A stretch of DNA of 64,000 nucleotides from the NCBI RefSeq assembly GCF_017355935.1, contig NZ_JAFIQT010000007.1, positions 268,677-332,676 of the forward strand, written 5' to 3'. The notes beneath the pieces were generated by a model that searched no databases, was not told where the DNA came from, and worked only from the letters and a program-made list of their open reading frames with translations. Numbering within the stretch: the stretch's first letter is position 1; every line of letters begins with the position of its first letter. Shown here in pieces: positions 55,165 to 64,000 of this stretch. The DNA comes from Telluribacter humicola (GTDB lineage: Bacteria > Bacteroidota > Bacteroidia > Cytophagales > Spirosomataceae). Position numbers and translations under genes: made by a program.

Positions 55165-57504
55165 ATGAAAACAAAACTACTATTCACATTTATATTCGTA
55201 TTGGGCCTGATGGGTGAATCCTGGGCTCGTGCTATCCTGAGCGGTACCGTTCGGGATGCTACTACCAAGGCCCCTCTGTCCGGGGTAACGGTATATGTAC
55301 TTGAACTGCAAAAGGGCGCTACCACCGATGAGAGCGGCCGGTACTCCCTCACGCTCCCTCTGGGTAGCTACACCATCCGATTTACGGGGATAGGTCACTA
55401 CAAAGTCAACCGTGCCATCCGGCTGATGGATGATATGACGCTGGATGTGGAGCTGCTCCCTGCTATCACCGAGCTGGACGAACTTGAAGTAAAAGGGCAA
55501 AAGGACGATGCCAATGTACAGAGCAGCGACATGGGCATCGTCAGGCTGAATGTGGCTACACTTAAGAAGATACCGGTTGTATTCGGAGAAACGGATATCG
55601 TACGGTCGCTGATGATGCAGCCGGGTATCAGCAGTGTCGGTGAGGGCGCCGGAGGCTTCAACGTCCGGGGCGGGCGGGTAGATCAGAACCTGGTACTACT
55701 GGACGGGGCGCCGTTGTTTAACACGTCTCACCTGCTGGGTTTCTTTTCGAATCTGAATCCCGATGCTATTCAGGACGTAACGCTGTACAAAGGTACCTTA
55801 CCAGCCCGCTACGGCGGCCGCCTCTCCTCAGCCTTGGTCATGAACACCCGCAGTGGCAGCTCCGACCGCTGGAACATCAGGGGGGGCGTGGGTACCATCA
55901 GCAGCCGCCTGGTCGTAGATGGCCCTGTACTTGGCAATAAGCTGACACTCATGGCGGGAGGGCGACTTGCTTATCCCAACCTGATCATCGGACTGTTCCC
56001 GGACCTGTTTGAAGGGAGTAAAGCCTCCTTCAGCGACCTCAATGGCAAGCTTACCTACCAGCCCAACGACCGCCACCGTGTAGCGCTATCAGCCTACCAC
56101 AGTGCCGACCGCTTCAAGTTTCCGGCCGATACGACCTACAGCTGGAAATCGGGTACCGCTACCCTACGATGGAATGCACTGTTAAGCCCCACCCTGTCCA
56201 GTGAAGTATCGCTCCTCCAAAGTACCTATGAGTTTAATGTGGGCAGCCCCAAACCATTCTATGAGTTTTCGCTCCGTTCCCACATTCGCCAGCGTGAGGC
56301 CAATACTGGATTTACCTTTACGCCCCATACCTCCCACCGGATAGAAGCGGGTGCAGGTTTCATTCACTACCAGCTGCAGCCCGGCCAATTACGTCCGGCG
56401 GCGGCCGAGTCCAGCATTCGCCCGCTATCCATCGAAACGGAGCTGGGGCAGAAACTGAGCGCCTATATACAGGAGGAATGGACCCTGAACAAAGCAGTTA
56501 CCCTCACCGCCGGGCTCCGGTACGTGAGCTTCCATACCCTCGGCCCCTACACCCGCTACCTCTACGAAGCCGGAGCCCCCAGCAGCCCCGAAACGATCAC
56601 TGACTCGATCAGCTACGGCCGGGGTGAGCGGGTACAACAGTACGGAGGCTGGGAGCCGCGCCTGGCGCTACGGATAGGGCTGGGGCCTCAGCAGTCCGTG
56701 AAGCTCAGCTACAATCGTTCGCGGCAGTTTCTGCACCTCATCTCCAATACTACCGCCATCTCACCGGTGGACTTCTGGAAGCTGAGTGATCCGTTTGTGC
56801 CTCCGCAGGTCGCAGATCAGTACTCCATCGGCTTGTTCCGTAACTGGAAGGACAACATGTTTGAAACTTCCGTGGAGGCCTACTACAAAGACATCACCAA
56901 CCTGGTGGAGTACCGCAACGGCGCCGAACTCCTGCTGAATCCCTACCTGGAGACGGCCTTGCTCAGTGCCCTGGGAAAAGCCTACGGTCTGGAACTGGCC
57001 GTGAATAAAACCAAAGGTCGCCTCACGGGTACCTTCAACTATACCTACTCCCGCTCACTGCTGGCTACCCGCACTGCATTTGCCAGCGAGGCTATTAACC
57101 GCGGCGAGTGGTACCCTACGCTGTTTGACCGCCCCCACATGGCCAACCTGACGGGAAGCTACCAGCTAGGAAAAGGTTGGACCTATTCGGCCAACTTCAC
57201 CTATACCACCGGCCGTCCCAATACTTATCCCGACGGACAGTACATTGTAAACGGCATTCCGATGATCAACTACTCCCAGCGCAACCGGGACCGCCTGCCC
57301 GACTACCACCGGCTGGATATGTCATTCAGCTACGATAGCCGCCGCACCCGCCAGCAGACCCGGTACAGCATCTGGGCATTTTCGGTATATAACTTTTATG
57401 GCCGCCGGAATCCCTACTCCATCTACTTCCAGAACTTCCGATCGTACCAGCTTTCGGTGTTTGGAAGTATCATTCCTTCCGTCACCTGGAACTTTCATTA
57501 TTAG
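55165..57504 (+). CDS. TonB-dependent receptor with N-terminal carboxypeptidase-like domain
   Basis: 779 aa. Signal peptide 1-22; CarboxypepD_reg-like domain at about 24-105 (LSGTVRDATTKAPLSGVTVYV, YTIRFTGIGHYKVNRAI); plug domain at about 125-225 (GETDIVRSLMMQPGIS, GGFNVRGGRVDQNLVLLDGAP, ARYGGRLSSALVM); then a 22-strand-type barrel ending VFGSIIPSVTWNFHY. This short form (about 780 aa, no SusC-like TonB box extension) is the type usually paired with DUF4249. It imports an unknown ligand across the outer membrane using TonB energy. The DUF4249 gene starts 2 nt after its stop. Confidence 0.92.
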   Translation: MKTKLLFTFIFVLGLMGESWARAILSGTVRDATTKAPLSGVTVYVLELQKGATTDESGRYSLTLPLGSYTIRFTGIGHYKVNRAIRLMDDMTLDVELLPAITELDELEVKGQKDDANVQSSDMGIVRLNVATLKKIPVVFGETDIVRSLMMQPGISSVGEGAGGFNVRGGRVDQNLVLLDGAPLFNTSHLLGFFSNLNPDAIQDVTLYKGTLPARYGGRLSSALVMNTRSGSSDRWNIRGGVGTISSRLVVDGPVLGNKLTLMAGGRLAYPNLIIGLFPDLFEGSKASFSDLNGKLTYQPNDRHRVALSAYHSADRFKFPADTTYSWKSGTATLRWNALLSPTLSSEVSLLQSTYEFNVGSPKPFYEFSLRSHIRQREANTGFTFTPHTSHRIEAGAGFIHYQLQPGQLRPAAAESSIRPLSIETELGQKLSAYIQEEWTLNKAVTLTAGLRYVSFHTLGPYTRYLYEAGAPSSPETITDSISYGRGERVQQYGGWEPRLALRIGLGPQQSVKLSYNRSRQFLHLISNTTAISPVDFWKLSDPFVPPQVADQYSIGLFRNWKDNMFETSVEAYYKDITNLVEYRNGAELLLNPYLETALLSALGKAYGLELAVNKTKGRLTGTFNYTYSRSLLATRTAFASEAINRGEWYPTLFDRPHMANLTGSYQLGKGWTYSANFTYTTGRPNTYPDGQYIVNGIPMINYSQRNRDRLPDYHRLDMSFSYDSRRTRQQTRYSIWAFSVYNFYGRRNPYSIYFQNFRSYQLSVFGSIIPSVTWNFHY

Positions 57505-57506
57505 CC

Positions 57507-58553
57507 ATGCTTAAAGCTTTACAAAAACCTCTACTCTTTCTGCTGGTCGCCTACCTCACCGGCTGTGTGGAAGAAATACGGGTACCGATCCGAAGTACCG
57601 AGCCGCAGTTGGTGGTAGAAGGCCGCATCACCAGCGCCGGTGGCCCCTACACCGTCCGCCTGAGCCGCAGCGGCAACTACAACGCCCCTGATTCGTACAA
57701 AGGCTCCGCTGTGACGGGTGCTAAAGTGCAGATTTTTGAAACGACTACCGACCGGAGGGTAGACTTGCTGCCCGTGGATGAGCAACCGGGGCTGTACCAG
57801 AGCCAGGATAGTACTTTTGTGGCTCGTGCCGGTCAGTCGTACGAGGTCCGGATAGAGCTACCCGAGGGAAAAGTATTTGTGTCTGAACCCGAAACTATGC
57901 CCAAAGCTGTACCGGTCCAAAACCTCACCGCCCGCTTTACGACCAATACCGGCCGGGTAAGTGATACTCCTTTTGGCTACGAGATATTCCTGGATACGCA
58001 GGACCAGCCCGACCAGAGCAACTACTACCGCTGGACGGCCCATAGCGTCATACGTCGTGAATCCATTGGTCTGCGCGATTTCGGTGGCTTTTTTCACAAA
58101 AAATTCTGCTGGACGCCTGTGTTTGACAATGATATACTCATTTATGCCGACACCTACTCCAACGGCCAGCCCATTCGGGAGCAGTATGTGTACCAGTCAC
58201 CCGTGTATATAGTAGGCAAGCATTTTGTGGAAGTACAGCAATACTCTCTGACGCGGGAGGCCTACCAGTACTGGCGCAAGTTCAATGAGCAACGTCAGCG
58301 GATAGGTACCATCTTTGACCCGATCCCTTCGCCTGTTTATGGCAATGTCTACAACGCGGCTAACCCTACCGAGCGGGCACTGGGTCTTTTTGAAGTAGCC
58401 GGAGTCAGTCAGAAACGGCTGGTGGTACCGGGGGATACACTGAGCGACGCTTACCTGAAGATTCAGACCTTCCGCTACGTCATACCCGGTGACTGTCGCC
58501 TGGTTTTTTATCAGGGCAACGAGATGCCTCCTCAAAACTGGCTGGGACAGTGA
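57507..58553 (+). CDS. DUF4249 lipoprotein, partner of the TonB-dependent receptor
   Basis: 348 aa; lipobox YLTGC with Cys20. DUF4249 hallmarks: EPQLVVEGRITSAGGPYTVRLSRS near 32-55, GAKVQIFETT, GLYQSQDSTFVARAGQSYEVRIELPEGKVFVSEPETMP, and a C-terminal YGNVYNAANPTERALGLFEV. These are analogous in position to SusD: surface lipoproteins encoded next to a receptor, though not homologous. Starts 2 nt after the receptor stop, so co-translated. A single Cys pair late in the protein may form a disulfide. Ligand unknown. Confidence 0.9.
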   Translation: MLKALQKPLLFLLVAYLTGCVEEIRVPIRSTEPQLVVEGRITSAGGPYTVRLSRSGNYNAPDSYKGSAVTGAKVQIFETTTDRRVDLLPVDEQPGLYQSQDSTFVARAGQSYEVRIELPEGKVFVSEPETMPKAVPVQNLTARFTTNTGRVSDTPFGYEIFLDTQDQPDQSNYYRWTAHSVIRRESIGLRDFGGFFHKKFCWTPVFDNDILIYADTYSNGQPIREQYVYQSPVYIVGKHFVEVQQYSLTREAYQYWRKFNEQRQRIGTIFDPIPSPVYGNVYNAANPTERALGLFEVAGVSQKRLVVPGDTLSDAYLKIQTFRYVIPGDCRLVFYQGNEMPPQNWLGQ

Positions 58554-58629
58554 CCGTTTATCAGAGTATTGCCAAAGGTAGATCCGGCTTTAGTACTGGA
58601 TGTCGCAGTGTGTAAAATGGGAGAAATTA

Positions 58630-59304
58630 CTAATTAGCGCGAGGTACCCGCAGCATCAGATTAGGGTCCGGACATAGGGCCAGGTACTTTTCCCGGTCCC
58701 GCAGGGTACATACGCCGGGGTAGTCGCCCTTATAGGTACCCATATCCGCAATGATCTGAAAGTGGAGATGGGGTGGCCAGTGACCGTTTTCGGGATAGGG
58801 GCCAATAGCCGTGAACACTTCTCCCGCCGCAATGGCCTTACCCTCGTACACCCCTTCCAGCGAAGCCAGCGTCAGGTGACCATACAGGGTGTAGAAATGA
58901 ACCTCTTCCAGTTCGTGTTCCAGGATAATAGCCGGGCCGTAGTCGCCGAAGTTGTCATTGAATGCAAAACTATGTACTTTACCTGCCAACGGAGCACTGA
59001 CTGGTGTACCGGCTCTATCCCAAATATCAATGCCCAGATGAATGCAGCGGGGTTCCTCTTCCAGTTTACCAAAGTGGGCGCTCCGGCTGTATATGACCCG
59101 GTGTTCGTTGTACCCGCCTACCCCAACGTACCGCCCCCCTTCCAGCAGATTATCAAACACATAGCTATCAAAAGCAGTAGTATCAGTAAGATCCAGAGGT
59201 GTAAGACTAGCATTGGAAGCAGTGAAATCAAGCCAGCGGTACGGCTTTGATGGAACTACCGGAGCAAAGAAAGCATAGCCCTGGAGCAATTGACTTAGGT
59301 TCAT
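58630..59304 (-). CDS. M23-family metallopeptidase, apparently without a signal peptide
   Basis: 224 aa. LytM-type zinc site: His89 and Asp93 in CIHLGIDIW, His143 in LYGHL, His179/His181 in PPHLHFQ. M23 enzymes cleave peptidoglycan cross-links; here no signal peptide or membrane anchor is visible (MNLSQLLQGYAFFAPVV), so a cytoplasmic or non-classical location, or a non-peptidoglycan substrate, should be considered. I recall similar signal-less M23 proteins in other Bacteroidota, some fused to aminotransferases. Divergent from the peptide transporter gene. Confidence 0.88.
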   Translation of the reverse strand: MNLSQLLQGYAFFAPVVPSKPYRWLDFTASNASLTPLDLTDTTAFDSYVFDNLLEGGRYVGVGGYNEHRVIYSRSAHFGKLEEEPRCIHLGIDIWDRAGTPVSAPLAGKVHSFAFNDNFGDYGPAIILEHELEEVHFYTLYGHLTLASLEGVYEGKAIAAGEVFTAIGPYPENGHWPPHLHFQIIADMGTYKGDYPGVCTLRDREKYLALCPDPNLMLRVPRAN

Positions 59305-59442
59305 TCGAAGGAGTATTAATATTGGACGGACAAGTTACACAAAATGCCCATGTCTTGCCGTTTACATTACTCTAAAGTACCCTCAAACAGGTATACGAAT
59401 AGGGGTGGCATACCAGAATATCGGCTGTAATGTCCGGCTTAC

Positions 59443-59468
59443 ATATTGGGCCAATATTCCTATCTTGC
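59443..59468 (+). promoter_or_regulatory. Palindrome plus -7 element before the POT transporter
   Basis: ATATTGG-G-CCAATAT (59443-59457) is a perfect inverted repeat, immediately followed by TATCTTGC (59461-59468), a near match to TAnnTTTG, 59 nt before the ATG. Position suits repressor binding. Confidence 0.4.
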
Positions 59469-59526
59469 AAACATTTCTTTTTAAAAACTAATCGTACTCA
59501 TCAACCGAAAACATTACGTATAACGT

Positions 59527-61041
<1,515 letters not shown>

Positions 61042-61069
61042 TAAGAAGCTTAAAGTACTAATAAAAGCG

Positions 61070-61095
61070 AAGGCGGCTCCCATGGGAGCCGCCTT
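61070..61095. terminator. Bidirectional terminator hairpin
   Basis: Perfect 26-nt palindrome (AAGGCGGCTCCCA and complement) between convergent genes ending at 61041 (+) and 61120 (-); T-rich sequence only on the minus side. Confidence 0.75.
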
Positions 61096-61119
61096 CCTGG
61101 TTATAGGGGTAGGAATAGT

Positions 61120-63582
61120 TTATTTGTTTATTACAAATTCTCCCTGCTCTACCGACCAATCGTTCCCTAGGAAGCCGGCCATCTTGATGCCCTTGATGCC
61201 GTCTTTGAGCATATCCAGCGAGAAGATCATGACATCGGCGAAGCCGCTACCACCGCTGAAGTACTGGTTGGCGTTGGCAGCCTGCATCCCTTTCAGACCC
61301 GTACCCGTCACCACGGCTACAGAAGCCGTGCGGCTGTCGGAGCGGGGCCACGCGAAGTAAGCGCCCAGGTCGTCGCCCGTGAAGCGGGAGTTACCGGCAA
61401 CTACTCCTCCTTTCTGTACCTTGATGGGGCAATCAGCCAGTACCTTATTCCAGGCGGAGTTGGTGGTAGCGTTGCCGTAGATAATCACTCCACGGTCGGG
61501 GTACTGGGCCGGGTTGAAATCTTTATCTGCAACCATGTCAATGGCTCCGTTAGCACGGAAGTACCAGGTTTCGGCATCGTAACGGGCTTTGTTGAAGGCC
61601 CAGGCATTTTCTTCCTTAGTACCCGTAGTACCATATACAAATACCATCCGGTTGTTGAAAGGCTCTTTCAGAGTACCGTACCGATGTACGCCCTTCTGAC
61701 GGGCATCCGGTGCGGTGGCGGTTTGCCACTGGCTCTCCTTTTTTAGGTAAATAGTTTCACCAGCTGATTTGACTACGTAGTTGATAGTCTGCAGGCTATC
61801 CAGTGTCACCTTTACGGTATCTCTGGGTTCAAAACCTTCCAGGCTAAACGACAGCAGGGCTACATTCTGCGTTGAACCAGTTATGGCTTTTTTCTTATTA
61901 TCCCGGCTTAGCTGAATACGGCTATACTGCAAGGGTGATGCTTGCTGGTGAATAGTAGCCCAACGCATAGTACCCGATACACCCGGATTGGCCGTGGTGA
62001 AATCAATAGCAAGAGCGGCGGTATCCTTAGGGATGCGGTGCCAGCTAAAGAAGTTAAAAAGCGGTGCCCAGTCTACACTCTCATCACTATACCAGTGCGA
62101 GCCACCAGGATACTCGTAGTAGCTAAAGTCTGTATGGAAAGTACCGAGCAGCTTCCGCATCTGACGGGCGTACTCTACCGATACTACCGGGTCGGCATCG
62201 CCGTGCACGACGTACACGCCCAGTGGCTTGTAGTTAGTAGCCAGTGCCAGTACATTACTAGGGTTGCTGGCCCGTAGCAGGATACCCTCCATTGGTGAGC
62301 GGGCCTGATCGGGTATTTGTCCGTCGTGAGAGCCGTAGGCCGCTAGGGTCGGATAACCCGCAGAGGGCGCTATAGCCGCCCAGTTGCCGGGATACGTAGC
62401 TCCCAGGAACCAGGTACCGTGCCCGCCCATGGAGTGACCCGTCAGGTAGATACGTGCCGGATCAGGATTAAATTTCTTCTTGGCAATATCCAGCACTTCC
62501 AACGCATCCAGTCGTCCCCAGTCTTCCCAGTTGAAACCACGTGGACGGCGGTTAGTAGGTGCTACCAGTACGCCCCAGTCCTTAGGTTTGTAAGCCCGGG
62601 CCTGGTTAATGGCCTGTACTTCGGCCCCGTGTACTGATAAGAACAGAGCCGGTGCCTTGCCATCCGGCTTTTGCTGAGGTGCCACACTGTAGTACTGTAC
62701 GCTGCCGTCGATGTTGCTGACAAAGGTGCGGCTGTAATGCTTGCCATTCTCTATTGTTTCCAGCTCAAACTCTTTCTGGTCTACTACTTTACTACCCTGC
62801 CGCAGAGACACGCTAGCGGTATGCTTTCCTACCGAGAGGGCATTGCTGGCATTTACCTTGAAGCCTACCTTGCGGGTAGTCATGGGAGCTATGGCAGGCA
62901 GGGTAGTTACTACCTCGCGGCCCTGCAGTGAGCTTACCGCCTGTAGACCCGTCAGGGGCTTCTCAGTTGTATTCATCACTACCATACCTACCCAGAGTGA
63001 GTCGTTGGATTCAGCAGGTACTATATGCGGGATGGTCATATCCGCCTTGCTCAGCATGACGGGCTTCTCCGGGAACTCCAGACGGGCAGTAATACCTCCC
63101 CAGCGACCGTAACGGGCTACGCGTATATAGATCTCGTTTTGTCCCTTTTTGAGCTGTACCGGCAGGTGCATCCAGCCATAGCGATACATATCACCACCGC
63201 GAGGTGCTCCGTTGACGTATACCATATCGTGTCCGGTTACAGTAAGCAGGGCGGTCTCCGCTTTGGGAGAGTTATAGGTCAGGTAGAGGTAGCCGTTAGA
63301 GAAGGCGTTGCTACGGAAGCGGTGGGCGGTATCGGCTTTCACCGTTTGCCACGTTACAGGTTTTCCCTGCTGGTCGTTGAGTAATACAGCTCCGTCGGCG
63401 GGTTTAGCGAGGGTACCCTTGTAAAGCTGGTACGCGAGCTGGTCGGTATATAAGGCTTCCCGTCCGTAGGTATGGCATGGACCTGCCCCGAGTCCTTCGC
63501 TAAACCAATGAGTCTTCTGGGCTTTTACATAGCTGGTGCCAGCCAAAAGCACCAGTAAGTAAACCAGTAAATGCTTTTTCAT
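61120..63582 (-). CDS. Secreted alpha/beta hydrolase (prolyl oligopeptidase/esterase-like)
   Basis: 820 aa with a signal peptide (about 1-21). N-terminal about 270 residues are beta-rich (TGHDMVYVNGAPRGGD, PVQLKKGQNEIYIRVARYG), like a jelly-roll accessory domain. The catalytic alpha/beta-hydrolase domain has GHSMGGHG with nucleophile Ser384, HGDADPVVS (Asp) and PGGSHWY (His). C-terminal about 270 residues are beta-rich and unassigned. It resembles large Bacteroidota exported peptidases/esterases of the S9-like group; whether it cleaves peptides or carbohydrate esters cannot be told. The start ATG begins a run MKKHLLVYLLVLL, a convincing signal. Confidence 0.85.
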   Translation of the reverse strand: MKKHLLVYLLVLLAGTSYVKAQKTHWFSEGLGAGPCHTYGREALYTDQLAYQLYKGTLAKPADGAVLLNDQQGKPVTWQTVKADTAHRFRSNAFSNGYLYLTYNSPKAETALLTVTGHDMVYVNGAPRGGDMYRYGWMHLPVQLKKGQNEIYIRVARYGRWGGITARLEFPEKPVMLSKADMTIPHIVPAESNDSLWVGMVVMNTTEKPLTGLQAVSSLQGREVVTTLPAIAPMTTRKVGFKVNASNALSVGKHTASVSLRQGSKVVDQKEFELETIENGKHYSRTFVSNIDGSVQYYSVAPQQKPDGKAPALFLSVHGAEVQAINQARAYKPKDWGVLVAPTNRRPRGFNWEDWGRLDALEVLDIAKKKFNPDPARIYLTGHSMGGHGTWFLGATYPGNWAAIAPSAGYPTLAAYGSHDGQIPDQARSPMEGILLRASNPSNVLALATNYKPLGVYVVHGDADPVVSVEYARQMRKLLGTFHTDFSYYEYPGGSHWYSDESVDWAPLFNFFSWHRIPKDTAALAIDFTTANPGVSGTMRWATIHQQASPLQYSRIQLSRDNKKKAITGSTQNVALLSFSLEGFEPRDTVKVTLDSLQTINYVVKSAGETIYLKKESQWQTATAPDARQKGVHRYGTLKEPFNNRMVFVYGTTGTKEENAWAFNKARYDAETWYFRANGAIDMVADKDFNPAQYPDRGVIIYGNATTNSAWNKVLADCPIKVQKGGVVAGNSRFTGDDLGAYFAWPRSDSRTASVAVVTGTGLKGMQAANANQYFSGGSGFADVMIFSLDMLKDGIKGIKMAGFLGNDWSVEQGEFVINK

Positions 63583-63719
63583 TACTTAATTTTGATAAAT
63601 GGTAGAGTTGAAGAGTTGTGCTATAAAATCAGGATTTAACCTGAAAGTACTTCTCCAAAAATAGATATTTATTAGGAAGTATTACCATATTATTAAATTA
63701 TTTTAAATACAGCTAAAGT

Positions 63720-63750
63720 AAAAAGGCAGATCTTCCCGGAAAGATCTGCC
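63720..63750 (-). terminator. Terminator of the MMPL-family gene
   Basis: Minus-strand hairpin GGCAGATCTT / AAGATCTGCC, loop of 6, followed by TTTTT; 25 nt beyond the stop at 63776. Confidence 0.85.
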
Positions 63751-63775
63751 CTTATCTAAATCAACTTTGCGTAAG

Positions 63776-64000
63776 TTAAATCACGGCCTTTTTCCGGGCC
63801 TCTCTGCGCTGCATCCGCTTGTCCAGCGACATCAGGAATGCCGGCAGCAGGATCAGGTTAGAGGTCATACCCATCAATAGGGTGATGGACACCAGTATCC
63901 CCAATACAACGGTTCCCTGGAAGGTAGAGGCGCCAAAGATGGAGAATCCCGCGAACAGGATAATGGCGGTATAGAACATACTGATACCCGTCGACTGGAT
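63776..64000 (-). CDS. RND/MMPL-family exporter, C-terminal fragment (cut by window edge)
   Basis: The reading frame is open to base 64000, so only the last about 74 residues are seen. Two hydrophobic helices (FYTAIILFAGFSIFGAST and GILVSITLLMGMTSNLILLPAFL) followed by the basic tail RRRMQRREARKKAVI-like end match the C-terminal pair of transmembrane helices of MMPL/RND lipid or hydrophobe exporters (for example the STGISMFYT-type segment before them). Function of this member unknown. Its terminator at 63720-63750 is intact. Confidence 0.8.
   Translation of the reverse strand: MQSTGISMFYTAIILFAGFSIFGASTFQGTVVLGILVSITLLMGMTSNLILLPAFLMSLDKRMQRREARKKAVI

Overview
The window looks like chromosomal DNA from a Bacteroidota bacterium of the order Cytophagales, probably near the Spirosomataceae (Dyadobacter/Telluribacter-like). 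The lineage call rests on a full-length SprA (type IX secretion translocon), a GldF gliding permease, the lineage-typical families DUF4199, DUF4249, DUF1080, CHRD and DUF5117-type metalloproteases, many lipoproteins, and promoter-like elements of the Bacteroidota type (TTG...TAnnTTTG). The genus is inference. No rRNA, tRNA, CRISPR array, insertion sequence or phage gene was seen.

Layout. 1-6.3 kb (+): a secreted amidohydrolase, an MFS anion:cation symporter-type transporter, a small outer-membrane barrel, a GntP-family permease and a Tat-exported Gfo/Idh/MocA oxidoreductase; this reads as sugar-acid/oxidised-sugar utilisation. 6.3-10.1 kb (-): gldF without its usual partner gldG, two DUF4199 membrane proteins, a dihydroorotase homologue that has lost its HxH metal motif, and gcvH. 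10.3-17 kb: a giant secreted ThuA / sugar-dehydrogenase / PKD / cytochrome c / C-terminal beta-domain fusion, a PNPOx-like flavoprotein, a small membrane protein and a sulfatase. 17.2-22.8 kb: three exported proteins (two lipoproteins) transcribed away from a TPR histidine kinase/LuxR regulator pair. 22.9-29.4 kb: a LytS/LytTR pair divergent from an ABC ATPase and a permease fused to an M1 aminopeptidase. 29.5-31.9 kb: a DUF1080 lipoprotein, a small secreted protein and an Asp-box lipoprotein.

32.1-44.5 kb (-) is a housekeeping and secretion block: ykvA-like, tatA, gatA, a LysM lytic transglycosylase, ruvA and sprA. 44.6-52.6 kb: mdh, a double-CHRD lipoprotein, a porin-like protein, a large zinc metalloprotease and a DNA photolyase. 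52.7-58.6 kb (+) is a tight three-gene outer-membrane operon: an MG2-like protein ending in a TonB plug domain, a TonB-dependent receptor and a DUF4249 lipoprotein. 58.6-64 kb: an M23 peptidase, a POT peptide transporter, a secreted alpha/beta hydrolase and the C-terminus of an RND/MMPL exporter running off the window.

How it fits together. Genes associated elsewhere with 3-keto-sugar chemistry (Gfo/Idh/MocA, ThuA, DUF1080 = 3-keto-disaccharide hydrolase) occur at three separate sites, together with sugar-acid transporters, a sulfatase and secreted hydrolases, which suggests a periplasmic oxidative glycan/sugar pathway. The most distinctive candidate systems are the plug-domain/TBDR/DUF4249 operon, the LytS/LytTR-linked ABC-M1 peptidase exporter, and the exported-protein trio opposite the TPR kinase. 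These groupings are inferences from gene order and family knowledge; no database search was possible.
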